Source of the DNA: Mansonella perstans
Taxonomy: Eukaryota; Nematoda; Chromadorea; Rhabditida; Onchocercidae
Assembly: GCA_037074765.1 (NCBI GenBank)
Contig: JBAMDO010000103.1
Span: 1-64,000 of the forward strand
DNA: 64,000 nt
Reading direction: 5' to 3'
This document shows positions 12,999-26,400 of the stretch, in pieces. The notes beneath the pieces are model-generated. The model was not told where the DNA came from, made no database searches, and saw only the letters and a program-made list of their open reading frames with translations. Made by a program: the position numbers and the translations under genes. Position 1 is the stretch's first letter; every line of letters starts with the position of its first letter.

Positions 12999-15900
12999 TT
13001 ATTGATCACTTTCTTTTAGAAGTGAACCCAAAACACCTGCCGGTATAGCTTTCGTTTCCACATCTAAAACTGCCAGAATGGATATAAAAATTCTTGTGTT
13101 TTAAACATGTTTTAGAAAAACAGTTAATATAACAGATTACAGTAAAATCACTAAATTGTTGACTAAATAAACCAAGATATGCCGCACAAAAGCTTACCGT
13201 CCGAATTTTTTTCCTCGTCATCGTTCTCACCATATTCGATATCAATTTCTTCCGGATTTTCTGTGACATTTGATTCGACCACATTGACAGCTCCTCGTAC
13301 AAATTTTATACCTGCACCACTCACTGGCAACTTCGCAATACCTGTTTCTTCTTCTGCGATCTTCTGAGCACGAGCTTCAAGCATTGCCTTGCTATCACCA
13401 GCAGTGCTTGCTAAAATTTTGAAATTCAAAAAAAACGAAAAACTCATCCTAAAAACAAAGTCCTCGTCACAATCCTATATGAAATACCCTGAAGAACAAA
13501 AAACAAACTGAGATATAACATAAGAAAGTTAATAAGTGAACTCACGTTCATGGATGATTGTGCTCGTGGCTGCACCCGCTGCTGTGGACAACATCTGTGC
13601 GCTCATGATATTAACATTTGTATTGTAAGTTGCCTGCACAGATCTTTTTATACGCAACATTTCCCTCACCGTATCCTCATTACCGTGCTTTACTTCAAAT
13701 TCTTTCCAAATTTCCCAGAACAAGCCATGAACCTGAAACAAGCGTGAAGTGAACAAGCAAAATTTATTCGAAATGAAAATTTTATCTATTTATCTGTGAT
13801 AGACTATGGCACACTTCGACTCAATTACAAGTTTAAAACACTGTTCAATTAAACATGAAAGGACTGTCAGCCATTATAACAATTATAATAGCGATGAATC
13901 TCGCTAACATTCAGCTCTATTAAATGAATGTCAGAGAAATAATCAATATTCTTCTGGCTTAACAACAATCCTAAAGAATTCATTTACCCGAGGATCACAT
14001 ATTTCAGAGCAGTGAGCATATATTGCTCGTGCTCGATCAATTTCACCAAGTGTTCGTTCCATTTGTGCAAATCGAATACTCATCTCCCTTGAAAAATTAA
14101 AAATGAGAATTTAGCTTTAAAGCTGAAAATTTAACTGAAGACTGGGCACAAAAAAAAAAAAAAATCACTGCAGCCAAAAAAACTGTACCTGGATTGATCT
14201 TCCGGTAGGACTTCAATAGCATGCTCAAATATAGGTCTTGTGAATGTTAAACCATACATGCTCGTCGCCTTTTTAATGTAGATATTGAACATCTGTAAAT
14301 AGGTGAATTTGGGCAAGTGAAATTCGTTCACACCGATATTTCGTGAAAGACTAATCTTTGCACAAAATCATATTTGAATGCATTAACTTGATGTAAAGAT
14401 TATTTCATAGAGCGAGAAGAAAAAAAAAAACATACACTATACATTTCGTGTTTTTCAACAGCACTAGTCGCGCGATTATAAATGTTCATTGCATGCCGTG
14501 GCAAACCGTATTCTTCTTCTAGCTTTGCATACAGTAAATAAAGCTCTAAAATAAATTTAATAAAGATTTGTCTTTTTAATAAAAACTGCTTTTTTTTCCT
14601 GAATTCTTATCCGTCGCTACAGGAATAGAATTGGAACGTGTGTACTAAAATGTGAAATGAATAAAAAAGATTCAAAACGTATTATTTAAAAGGATTCCAA
14701 AACCATGAACATTACCAAAAACTTTATTTATTATAAAAATATAGATAATATTTTTAATTGGCTTAGAATGTTTACTCATTGCAAATTTTGAAGGACAATG
14801 TTCTAAGCACTGCTCGAAGAGGTCGCGGGCACGTTCCAGTTTCTTGCCACCCTTCAAAAAAAATCAAGTGGTTAAGACAAAATAAAAAGAAATACAAAAA
14901 AACGAAAAACGAAGAAACAATCCTATCAAATGTATAATGGATCATTACATTATTTAATGGACTGTTCCGGCTATGTGGGCCGAAATTATACCAGTAAGCA
15001 GAAAAAATTAGTACATACATATCTTTTTAGGAATTTAACCAAATACACGGTCCAAATTTCATTGACAACTGGCCATTTAAACAATGCTATGCCTTTTTCG
15101 TAGGCCTGAAAAACAATGCCAACATCTTCATCCTTGTTTTTTTGTACATATAAGTGATATTTATATTTACGGATAGTTTATTTCTTTTGGATATTACGAA
15201 GTGAAGTACCATTTAAAACGCAAAATTACACCACACTAACAGAAGTAAAGAACTTCAGAGAAATAAAAAAGATGAATACCCACCTTGAAAGCATTTTCGA
15301 AATAATTGTTTTCTTCCAAAAATTTAGCATAATTAACCACTATTTGTGGAGTAGCAATCCGCAAATCAATAATCCTTTCATAAACAGCCTGACAATTTTC
15401 AAGAGTACCAAATGCTTCTTCAATATCAGCATACAAAGACCAAATCTGAATTTATTTGCATTTCCTAACGTAAATTCGATAAATTAAAAACACAGGAAAT
15501 CAAGAATGTTCGATTACGAACGAAGAGAGTTTATAAACCGAGCCTGAATTATTTGAAATGAACAAAACTAAAGAGCTGAAGATCTTGACAGTATAGTACT
15601 GTGCATCCGAACAGTACATGTAAGACAAAACTGAAAACCTTTAAAGATTTGTATAGTCGATTCTGAACTGGTTCAGTTTCATCAAAATAATGAGTTTTTC
15701 GAGGTGGCATAGCAGTTGCTCGTTGCATCAACTTTCTAGCATTCTCAGGATTCCTGAACAAAGTTAACAGTGTAGGTTAACAGTATAACACTACGGTTTC
15801 CATGATGAAAGAACAGTTAACAATTACAATGAGACCATTCTATGCAAAAATTAATAATGAAAAAAGCATTATACTGCAAACTAACCGTTGACGCAACTCA

Positions 15901-18900
15901 AATTCAACGTATTCACACCAAACCGATGCAAGATCATCTACTTTGGTATATTCAGGTCTCAGCCCTTTTTCAAATGTTAATTTAGCCTGGAAACAAATGC
16001 GATATAATGTAAAGCATGTGAAAAATGTTTGGTAAAAATTATTAAACATTTAATTCGAACGAAATGAAGCAGAAGGTCGAATGTGCACAAAAAAATTATA
16101 TCAGCTTCTCTGAATGAGTGAAATAAATATTAGATCAGATAAGTTGTGAAAATTGTCTAACGAACGATTCGCCATAATTTTCCGATGTTCACAATAATTT
16201 GAAAAAAGACATACTTCGTCCAACATATCCTCTTGCTCATAAAATTTCGCGAAGCTTATCCAAATATTTGACAACTTCCCAGTTTGTAGTTTAGGTTGCA
16301 CTGTCCTCACACCTTGTTCATATGTCTCAATTTGCTATAAATTACAATATAGTTGAGTTTGAAAAAAGTGGATTTGAAAAGATGCTCTTAAAGAAATATT
16401 TCTAGGGTTGAAAACCTTTTAGAACTATAGATATTAAATAAAACAGTTTAAAACGAGCACTCCCTATTCCAGTCGTACCTTTTTCTTATTGCCTTCATAC
16501 AACCGGACACGGTTCAACCATTCATATACATTATGAGGATTTTGACGCAGCAAGACGCTATTTAAAAGAAGCGGTCGACGGTCCATTAAATGCTCAAATC
16601 TGAAAAACATTGTGAAGTCAACTTTAACGGTTTGGAAATGGACTGTTATTTAGAATTTGTATTTAAATGCGGATAAAGAACGTTATAGATGCATACTACT
16701 ACATTTAAAATGATTAACTATGAACGTAGGATAAGGATGTTACTTTCTAAACAGTAGAGACACAACACCGTTAATATAAAACTGTAAAAATAATCTAATG
16801 CTAAATAACTTCCAAATCAAGTTACGAATATCTGAGATACCTTGCAAAAAGAAGCTCCAATTCCAACTGCTGTTCTTCATCAGCTACAGTGTCTCCATTA
16901 TCTATTTCATCCATTTTTGCCGCTGTTGCACGTTCTGCAAATTTGGCATAAGCGTCAAACACCTGCGTGAAGTCTCGTACAGTTTTAACCGATGTTAGTG
17001 ATTCTTCATATACATCTCTTGCCTGCAAATACGTCACATATTAAGAACTGCCTTAAAATAACCTAATAGCAAAAAGTGTTTCCATATTATAAATCAGCTC
17101 ATGACTTACGGAGACAGAGTATAAAAATTATCACAGTAAAATAAAGCCTGCTGAAACAAAAATATATAAAAAATTCTACCCGTTCAAAGTTTCCACTTCT
17201 GATATAATATTCTGCTAGTGAACACCACAGAAGTCCAACCTGATCGCTATATCTGAAATATGTCTTTATAAAGCTACATTTCTATCAAAATAAGCAATTC
17301 AGACAACTGCGATCAATAAAATTTAAATTCCACTTAATATTGCTGTGCAGGCTAACCTTTGTATGCCTTGTCGTATGATCGAATCAGCATTTAATGAATG
17401 CACCTTACTAGGATTTTTTGAAATCAATTCACAGAGATCAGTCCAAAGCTGAAATGAAACAGATCAGCATATATTGTTGGTTACAGACATATGTGTACAA
17501 ATTGGAAATCACGGGCTAAAACAAACAGGTTAATTACTTGATGAGTTGTTCTGCCATGCTCGGAATATGGTTTATCATCGTTTACAAGAATGGCAAGTTG
17601 CTGAGCGGCATCATCTAAGTGATCAATTGTTCGTAAGTAATCAACAAAGTCTTCGCGACACTTTGGTAGCAATTTCAGACATCTAAAATTCATTTCGCTC
17701 AAGTAACTTAAGCATATTAGCACAAATGTAATGCAAATGACAAGTGGTATAATTATCAAAAAATATAAACTTGAAGAAACTTTTTCGGAACCAGAAGTAA
17801 ATCAAAAATATTGGTGTTTTTTTCCTCTTTAGAAGGCTAGTAATCAAATAGGAGAAATGCCTACTTGATGTAGAAAAAAAAAACTAAAATCGAAGTCTTT
17901 TCCATCACATTAGTAAACAGTACTCTTCACTTTTATCGGAAAATATTTAATTAAAGGAAAGTAAGAAAACAAAGAATATCTCCAAGCACAGCATAGCAGA
18001 TTTGTAACACACATGAAACCAATAGCCTACCTCCTATAGACTCTAATTGTCGTTTCCGGAATTTCATGGCTTGTGACAAACTTGATATAAAGCGGCCAAA
18101 TTCGATCATGTTGAGTAACCGGCAGTGCTCGCAGGGAGCGATCCAAAACTCGTCTAGTTTGCGTTACAAGACGTTGTAACGTTAAAAATTCGCAATATTC
18201 CATCCATATTCGAGGCATCTAAAGCTATCGTTATTAATAATAAATTAAATCCGATAACTGTGAAAGACTATAATGAACGGAAATTTACTGGATTAGATAT
18301 TATGTATGTTTGAGAAATTAAGATTCAAAATGATCTCTAAATCATTTAATCAGTTTTCACTCCCTCGCATTTTGCTTTATATGTGGCATAATTTACATTA
18401 TGTAATGGTATCCAAACTATTTAAGCTGATTAAAATGATTTCTAACCTTATGCATGAAAACCAACGCTCGCTCATAAGCATTGTTAACATGCTTGTATGC
18501 TGGATCTGTAGGACATTTATTTACCACCTGTTTCCGACGAAATCGGAGATAATTATACCTAAAAATTTCATACTTATTTTTTATGTTACTAAAAAACGAT
18601 GAAAGGTGCAAGTAGGGAAGGCAAAAGTAAAGACGGTGGGAACAGCGAGAACTCTGACTTTAAAGGCGAAATATTTTAACAGGATTTACACAAACATTAT
18701 CAAAGTTTATGCACATTAAAGAAAAGTCGTTGCGATCAACTTCATCGGGGTAAAAAACAACCATTTCATAAGGGAAAGCTGAATCAGTAGATCTGCCGGA
18801 ACCAAATTTATATTACTCAAACATGAAAACTACGGGTATATTAAAAAGCAACTCATACCACAACTTGTAGCTGCCCGGAAGTTCTTTTAAAGCTCGTTCA

Positions 18901-19446
18901 TAAACCAGATTAATTTGTTTTGATGGCGCTTTACACTTCTTTTTGTGTTCGATATATCTTAACCAGCTCCGAAGTGAAAATGGATTTTTGAGTATATCCT
19001 CTTCGAACCCGAGATCCTCTTCTTCCTAAACGCGTATAGGATATATGAATCTTTATCAAAAATGATCAAATTATAAATAAATCGTTTATCTTATTTCTTT
19101 AACAAACCACAAAAAAAAAAAAAAAAAAAGAATTTTAAAGATTACAAAAATCATTGATGGAACTTTCTTAGTCGTTTCTGTCGCATAAGCATAATCACTG
19201 CTAGATGCTTCTAGAATCTGATTCGCCACTGTCCTGCAAAAAACGTACATAAATAAAGTTACTCGGTGTATGTTATTGTATATTCTTCGAGTTTTCGTAG
19301 TCGGAAATGCTAATCCTATCGTATAAGCATAATCACTGCTGGATGCTTCTAGAATCTGATTTGAAGGTGAGAATCTCTACGAGAATCTCTGTCTTTAAAC
19401 ATCAAAAGGAAATTTTAATCCCCGCATACTCTTCCATGGTCATCAT
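12999..19446 (-). CDS. syf-1: Pre-mRNA-splicing factor SYF1 (XAB2)
   Basis: HAT-repeat scaffold of the NineTeen/XAB2 complex that joins the activated spliceosome; the vertebrate orthologue also acts in transcription-coupled repair. About 20 exons, phases consistent from exon 3 on: 19,446-19,430; 19,233 to about 19,146-19,163; 19,025-18,859; 18,558-18,447; 18,218-18,031; 17,682-17,538; 17,448-17,357; 17,252-17,180; 17,022-16,841; 16,599-16,479; 16,334-16,215; 15,986-15,886; 15,753-15,639; 15,445-15,284; 15,105-15,019; 14,851-14,776; 14,545-14,436; 14,292-14,189; 14,087-13,988; 13,732-13,546; 13,410-13,198; 13,069-12,999. Segments track human XAB2 throughout: [27 protein letters not shown]-type blocks, [40 protein letters not shown]-like [13 protein letters not shown], and the C-terminal [18 protein letters not shown] repeats fill nearly the whole protein, with an acidic tail. 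The N-terminus (MMTMEETVANQ...) is the least certain part, because the exon 2 donor is ambiguous. Confidence 0.95.
19181..19361. repeat. Duplicated 43-bp piece of SYF1 exon 2
   Basis: Bases 19,181-19,223, inside SYF1 exon 2, recur at 19,319-19,361 inside intron 1, in the same orientation and with 41 of 43 identical. The duplicated segment encodes [13 protein letters not shown] in both copies. The downstream copy in transcription order is the exon used in the model. The other copy may be a relic exon or an alternative one. Confidence 0.85.
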
Positions 19447-20493
19447 CACAGTTTACCCTTTGACCCCCCGTCCCCACTATTAGCAACAACCGTACAGAGT
19501 TCTATTGCAACTCAACAACAAACCCTCGTTCATATTCACTTCGCAACTTGTTCTTTCTTAAACGAGAACTGATTGCCTTCCTGTATCTGTTCTTCTCTAC
19601 TTTTGCACGTCAGATGGATCCATTTCAAGTCCCGGTTTGTCTCGGAGGAATTTGATTTGTACCATTGATGTGCATGTCATTCTGTCAGTTAAGGCACACT
19701 GAACATTTGGGTACTTTGGGGATAAAATCAGATTTTCGGTAGATTGTAAATATTTTTGGTAAGCTTCTTACCGATAATCTTCCTCGAAAACTTTTTAAAT
19801 GACATCTAGGAAAAAGTTTCACGCTAGTCAAGTGTACTAACTAGCGAAAAGAACGGAAACACTTAACCTAACGACATAAAATCTTCTCATTTTGCTATTG
19901 TCGAAAAAAATTAATGCAAAAAGAGAAGTGTAATTGACAAGATCTTTTTGCGAACTTCAAATTTAAATAAACATCTTCATGGTTTTAAAAAAGATTGTTG
20001 CAAATTTTTCATGTATTAACTTATGTTTTAATTATAACGTACGCCACAAGAAAACTGTACATTTATTAGGCAGGAAAAACATAACGAAGTTTCAGAAGGT
20101 CCCTGCAACTTGATATTTTTGGCCATATCTTCATGAGCTGATAACTGAACTATGCAGTTTATTAGTTCAAGTGTTTGTGGGAGTTCAGGAAATCTTAAAA
20201 ATTAAAACAAAAAAAAATTACAACTTAAAACAAATAACAAAAGTCAACAGTATTCAGATCCTATTTAGATGCAGAACAAATTTCGAAAAGCAAAAGCAAA
20301 AATCCCATAAAAGATTTTATAACAGCAGTGCATAGAACATTTGATTGAATCTAAAATTAAATCAAAACAACTGGATCAAGTTACTTAAAAACTTCAGATG
20401 CAATTGGGACCTTAGTATGCTGCTTCTGTCTTTATAGTTAGAAATAATTCCCTCAGGAGATCTTTTGCTTTGGCCGCATTATTTCAGTGTTAA
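19447..20493. other. Intergenic spacer between the lipase and SYF1
   Basis: About 1.05 kb, AT-rich, with a short C-rich patch near 19,463-19,478. No coding exon or RNA gene seen. It should contain the lipase 3' UTR and the SYF1 promoter or trans-splice site. Confidence 0.6.
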
Positions 20494-22642
20494 TTAATTA
20501 TAACTATATTTAATATCATCTTCGGAATCGATATCATCTATTCCAATGACACTATCACTGTTACTTCGTCCATCTGATTGCTTCAGAAGTGCTATTTGTA
20601 GCGTAATACTTTCCAATAGAAGCGTAAAGTGGTCGAGATCGGCAACCTTGAAAGATGCATTATGGTTCTGTAAGACACCACAACTTTCATTGCAACAGTG
20701 AAGGCCGATGATTGAATCGCTGAGACTGTGTATATCATAAGAATTGCTTCCTTCGAAACGATGAGGTTGCGAATTCAGTTCTTTCTGAAAAAGATTTCAA
20801 TTAAATACCCGTGATAGACTCTTAATACAACCTTAATACGGGAATAAAAGAATAGACAGATTTAAAAAGTGAAGTTTTATCAAGTTAGATAGAGAAAGGT
20901 ATAGTTTCATGATATGCTAGATAACTATTTGGATATACTTAATCTTATGATAATTTTCGACAAACTTCGAATTCGTGGTCAACTCTAAAAGATTCATCCT
21001 TTAAAAAATAAGTTTGATAATAAAACAAAGGCAAAAAGACAGTTTGACGTCTGATAAATTAATTTTCTTTTCTGACCATTAGTTTAGAATTGCAGCGTAG
21101 AGACGAAGTGCTACCGCAAAGAGGAGAAATTAAAGGACATGTCTGCAAACCGTGATTTGTGCCACCGACAGTTATAAATGTATTTACCTGCAAATATTCT
21201 GATTTTCAATTTTCGGAAGAAAACAGAAGCGATATTTCAAATGCTTGCAGAATATTGTCTTTAAGCAATGGGCGCTATATTGGTAGTCAGATAGCATGCA
21301 ACAGTTTATAAAAATTTCATTCATTTTGGAGTGAAATTCGAATGATAAAATTTCTAAAATGTAAAAAATGTATAAAAATGAATAAACGTTCTAGAAAGCA
21401 AAGTCTGGAATATATGGACTTACTGAAATTCGGAAATTTTAAGTTTTACAATAATATGATAGTAAAGTCCAGGAAATTTGGTAAACGCACCAAATGAGTT
21501 AAAGAGGCGCCAAGCAATTCACCAGTGTCGAAACAAAATAAGCCTAGAATAGCCTTTCTCGAAACCGCTGAACCCATGGAATGTGCAATAATATCGACAG
21601 TTCTTCCTGTATAGTTGTTGACAGCTAATAACATCTGACGCATCTGAAATTTAAGGTTTTGAAGTCTAGAAGTCTTCCTTATAGTCATTGTCTCAAAAAC
21701 TCAAATTACAATGGAACAATCTAAACCTTCCTCCTGAAAAATTTGCCGCTAGGTACGTCAAGGACGTTTCACATTCCCTTTGCCGGTAATTCTATTTTCT
21801 TTCACTTTACATGAGATTTCCTTTGCATACGTAACCGTGTCCAGTTATAATGCAGAAATGTACGGAGTATGTGCTTTGTAAAGGAGGAGAAAGAGCGGGA
21901 TTAACGGGCTTTCCTCTTAATGAGAGGAAATTAGGTCATATCAATTCAAAAAGAAGAAAAAAATGGAATCCTTCACTAAAAGGCTTCAGCATGATCAGGT
22001 CAAAACAGTAAGTGATGCAAATAAAATGCACAAACCATCGGATGGTTACTGAAAAGACCTCCAAAAGATGGCTAGTGAAGAACAGCAGACAGGAAGGAAA
22101 ATTCCTCATACCGGTTAATTAATGTAATTGAATCGCAGCAGGAGATGTGAGTTGTTTGCATACCTGTTTGATGTATTTGCAGTGAACGCCATCGAAAATT
22201 GCGGAAGTTAAACCGTTGCCGTATGATGTAGCATAAAGCTCTGACCAAGAATACCCTTTATAAATGAAATATTCGCGATGTCTCAAGAACACAGCAGCAC
22301 GTGAAAGCGCTCCATGTACAAAAAGTACTGGCTGAAAATTTTACAAGACATGGGAATTCGAAACATGTCATTAGCTGGATAGCTGGACAATAAAATACAA
22401 TTGTTAAAATTTGTGTGTAGGAAACTAACTCTTTTGTTTATAGGATCGTTTTCATCCAGTTTCCCACCAAAACTGCCCCAAAGGCCAAGACCCATATCGA
22501 GTCTTTCTAGCAATCTTTGTGTTTTTATCCCATACTTCTTTCGTAAGAAATCGTTGAAATGATTAGTGAATTCCCCCTGACCAAGATATTCACTGCTTAA
22601 TAGCAGTAATAACACAAACAATAGCATTTGTCCTGGAACCAT
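20494..22642 (-). CDS. Secreted class 2 lipase (EstA/EstB-type, nematode lips family)
   Basis: Exons 22,642-22,430; 22,331-22,164; 21,643-21,491; 21,187-21,077; 20,998-20,966; 20,784-20,494, about 322 residues. I start at the ATG at 22,642 because it opens directly into a signal peptide (LLFVLLLLL, likely cleaved after SSEYLGQG). The mature protein follows the nematode lipase class 2 plan: SFGGK near the N-terminus, PVLFVHG (oxyanion strand), then DIIAHSMGSAVSRKAI with the nucleophile Ser in the AHSMG elbow. VGGTNHG comes next, then an Asp in SLSDSIIG and the catalytic His in DLDHFTLL. The family hydrolyses ester or lipid substrates outside the cell; the substrate here is unknown. The C-terminus ends in an acidic tail (DDIDSEDDIKY). 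Exon 5 (33 bp) has a weak donor and is the least sure part. Confidence 0.85.
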
Positions 22643-23427
22643 TTCGTTCAGTATTTCGGAGATTTTCAAACTGAATGATTTAAGTAGAAAAATTTTAAAC
22701 CGTCCAGCAGAGAGAAATAAATGTGAGAGTGCCTAGCAAAAAGATTTTGTGCACTATTTGTGTTTTGAAAACACTGAATTGATACCGGAACATCAACAGT
22801 TTTCTTGAGCGAAAGTTTTTAAGCAAGATTGGGCAAGGCAAAGACAGATTTAATACAATCAACGAATAATTAAAGAGATCATCTAACAAAGTAAATATGT
22901 TAATTCAATGGATTTCAATGAGAAATGGTTATCTCCTCCAATGCTAGTTTAATAATTGGCCTATAACGTATACAAAAATAGCATCATAGTGATGGTGAAA
23001 TCGAACTTAATTCCCAATAATTTGCAGTGAAAATAACTGTGTTACGAATAATAATTACACTATCATGATTTTGTTCCCTTTGAAGTAAAATTATTAAATA
23101 AAATGGTGATGAGAGAAAAAAGTCTGTTTTTGAGAAATCCACATCTCTATTTCACCTATTTAATTACTTTTTGAGCTTTCAGCCTAATTATTAGTTTTAA
23201 GTAATCCCCATCACTTGAATAGTACTCACTTATTTCTCATATCTTTTAACAAACAAAGTTGAAAAAGCATCGGCGAACAAATATAATTTAAAAAACAAGT
23301 TATTTTTTCGGCTAGATTATTTCTGTGATTTTTGGTCGACCTTGTTCTCTCCTTACCCCTTTTCTTCATTAGCTTTTCAATAATACAGAAATACAGTGCA
23401 AACGATTTGATTTAATAGGTCCTAATA

Positions 23428-23484
23428 AAAGGAGGCACATTTAATGATAGCCAAAGAAAGGTTATCATTAATTGTGGCCTCTTT
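23428..23484 (+). ncRNA. Candidate miRNA-precursor-like hairpin
   Basis: A 22-nt arm (23,428-23,449) and a 22-nt arm (23,463-23,484) are separated by a 13-nt loop. Counting by hand, 18 of 22 positions are Watson-Crick pairs and one more is a G:U wobble, with isolated mismatches and no large bulges near the loop. Pairing resumes beyond the base through TAATAAA/TTTATTA after a small bulge. Arm length, loop size and scattered mismatches fit a pre-miRNA better than a perfect palindrome or a MITE end. The mature arms do not match any miRNA I remember. Either strand could be transcribed, and expression is unknown. Confidence 0.4.
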
Positions 23485-26400
23485 GAAAATTTATTAAAAA
23501 TATCTCTTTATCAAATCTAAGAGTTCATAATTAAATTTCAATAAGCGAACAGCGAGAAATTTGCAATATTTGAAGTAATTGTACTAGTTAATTTTGAGCA
23601 ATACCGAAATGAATCTATTACAATCCATTTCTTAAAGTAAAATATACCAGAAACAAATTTTAAAGAAATTTAGAGTGACGAAACAAGAAAACATTGTGAG
23701 AATTTGGCGATAGAGGGATGTGCAAAGAATGAATTCATGTATTGGGAGAATAAAATAAATCGTAATGTTGTCATGACGAAGAAATATGCAACTTTACACT
23801 ACAAAATCATCCAATTCAGAATTTGAAATGAATTGGTCTTGTTCTGCAAAATGTTCAGAATGTTAATGCAAAGATTTAAGCTCTATAAATGCTATCTCTC
23901 AGAGTGGCTCAAATATCAGTATAACTCAAGACAGTTTTGTCATATAAAACGACACAGAAGTCTTAATTTCAAACATTATTTGCAGGTGCAAAATGGAAGT
24001 AAAGAATTTTAAAGACACTTTTTTTTAAGGATAAAAATATAATGATGCTCAGACGAATCCTCTGCTACTTCGTGCTGTCAACAAGTAATGCTTAACAATG
24101 ACTTTGACATTGTCAATTTTACTTGTCCGGAAAGTAATGAACTAGTATCGCCTTATGAGCTATCACTTTTTATTGTCTCAGCATGTATAACATTACATTT
24201 ACTTCGATAAGAGAAAATTAAATTATGATTTTAGACATTCCGATCAGACTGACTTGTGATCAAATGTTGACTTGATAGGTTGATTGCTATTTTGATTTCA
24301 ACCTTCTGAAAGCAAATAAATTTTTAATGACGTATCAATTGCTCTCCTATTTAACATGCTTTCAGCAAGGTATTTTTCTCCATGGTCGAAAATGTTTCAC
24401 ATACTATGTATATATCTGCCTAACGGCCATAATTGTATGCAGCTAATTTGAAGCCACGTGTTGGTTAAAAGACTAATAATAAAAACTTTTTTAAGAAATT
24501 TTCAAAAAAACTAATGAAAATCCGCAAAATGTTTTTTTTTATCTTTAAAAGAAAAACTGCTCAAAAATTTTTGCATATTTCAAGAAAGAATCATGATATC
24601 TTAAAAATCAGTCTCAAGTAAAAAATCATGATATTCAGAATCTTCTGTTTTATCATTTGTATTTTAAATCTGTGAAACGTTTAGAAATGGAAATCAATAT
24701 TAGGAAGGAATAATGCTTACCTTTTTTTCAAGCACTTAAGCAGGATTTCCTTCATATGCGAAACGTGGATTTTTGGTAACATTTTGCTCAACAGCTATAC
24801 TTAAACCGTACTCAAAAACGCTTTGGTACAGAATATTTCATCCAATAACATAACTTAAACATTAATTCCAATTTCCACTCTATATACTGTATGCAGAATA
24901 CAGGAGAAGCTATTAAGAGAAATATCCATGTAGCAGTAAAACTGGCATAATTTAACCGTAAATGAATCGTAGTACAGATGTCAATGCAATGAACGCCATA
25001 TTTTACTCTGATATACATTTGGATCAATCGATAATTACCATCGTTAAGGAATATTGGTATCGTGTTGACATATACCATCAGAATGTTGTACGAATTTCAA
25101 AAATTTCTGATTTTCATAATATATTTAAATAAAGACATAATTTAACAAAAAAAAAAACGCATTAAAATATTTGTTCAGTACAGACAAATATTCTTTTTAA
25201 TTTTATTAAATGATTATTAGGAATTGTTAAAAATCTAATTTGAAGAAAGATATTTTTTGTGTACTTCGTTTTTCAACTAATCATTCATTAATTTTCAATT
25301 TCATCACAGAAAAACAGCAAACAGATCCGTCGGCTTTATGAAAATATAGCTTTATAATTTGTTGAAATGTCCCTTTCAACAGGTAGATTAGAACTGAGAG
25401 TTTCTTATGTTTCAAGATGTTCTCCCGCAGATGAAAAGTGTTTTGCTTCTAGTATCATTGATGAATTGCTTTCTTTCCCGCCATGAATTTAACATTTACG
25501 CTTTGTACAATTGATATTGCATTAATTTAAGAATTTTAATCTCTCACTTTAATGGTTAAATTATTTTTACCTTGTTCATTCGATATTTATAGTTCGTAAT
25601 GCTCAGAGTATTTCAAAATGATTAATAAATTAATTAATTAGTGCGCTTTAGCAAAATAACGAATCATGCAGGATCATATACACAAATTTTGAACATCAAT
25701 GCACATTAAGATATTTGCATGTGATATGATGTTATTGATGTTTTATGCCCGTGGAACGACTCGGACTCATTTCCCTCCGCTTTCTCCCCACTTCCCGTAT
25801 TTTTGCTTAATCAAACGGTAAGTCCATTACAGTTTTTCTGTTCATTGAGCATTTATGAACTAGAAGTAAATTATCTGTGATTGCTAATTCCACTTTAAAC
25901 CTGTCGCCTTATTTACTGAAGTTCTTGGGCATCATTTTTGTTATCGGCGAAATGAACAATAAAATGATACTGATTGATAGAATATATGGTAAGAAAAACA
26001 AACTGAATATACTGTCTCTTTCAAAGATGTCGCTTCGAACAAAACGCGTAATATTGAACTCGCTTCTGCCCTCATTTTTGCTTTTTTCCTTCACTCCTTG
26101 AATTATTTAAACATTTCTAGAAAATCGCCCATAGAAAAAAAAAAAAAAATGCTAAAAAATTGTAAGGCCGAATTTTAGATGGTATAGATATGCAAATAAT
26201 GTGCAGTCTTCTATTGAAAATTTTACTCTTTCGCAGTTTGCTGCTTCGCAATGGATGCTTACATTTATCTTGTCTCTGGTACTTCTTTTTGGTGTGTTGC
26301 TTTTGATATTCATTCATTTTATATTTATATATTCATTTTATAGTTCGATCAAATATCGTATTGCGCTGGACAAATGAACAAAAGAACAGTATCTGCAGAA

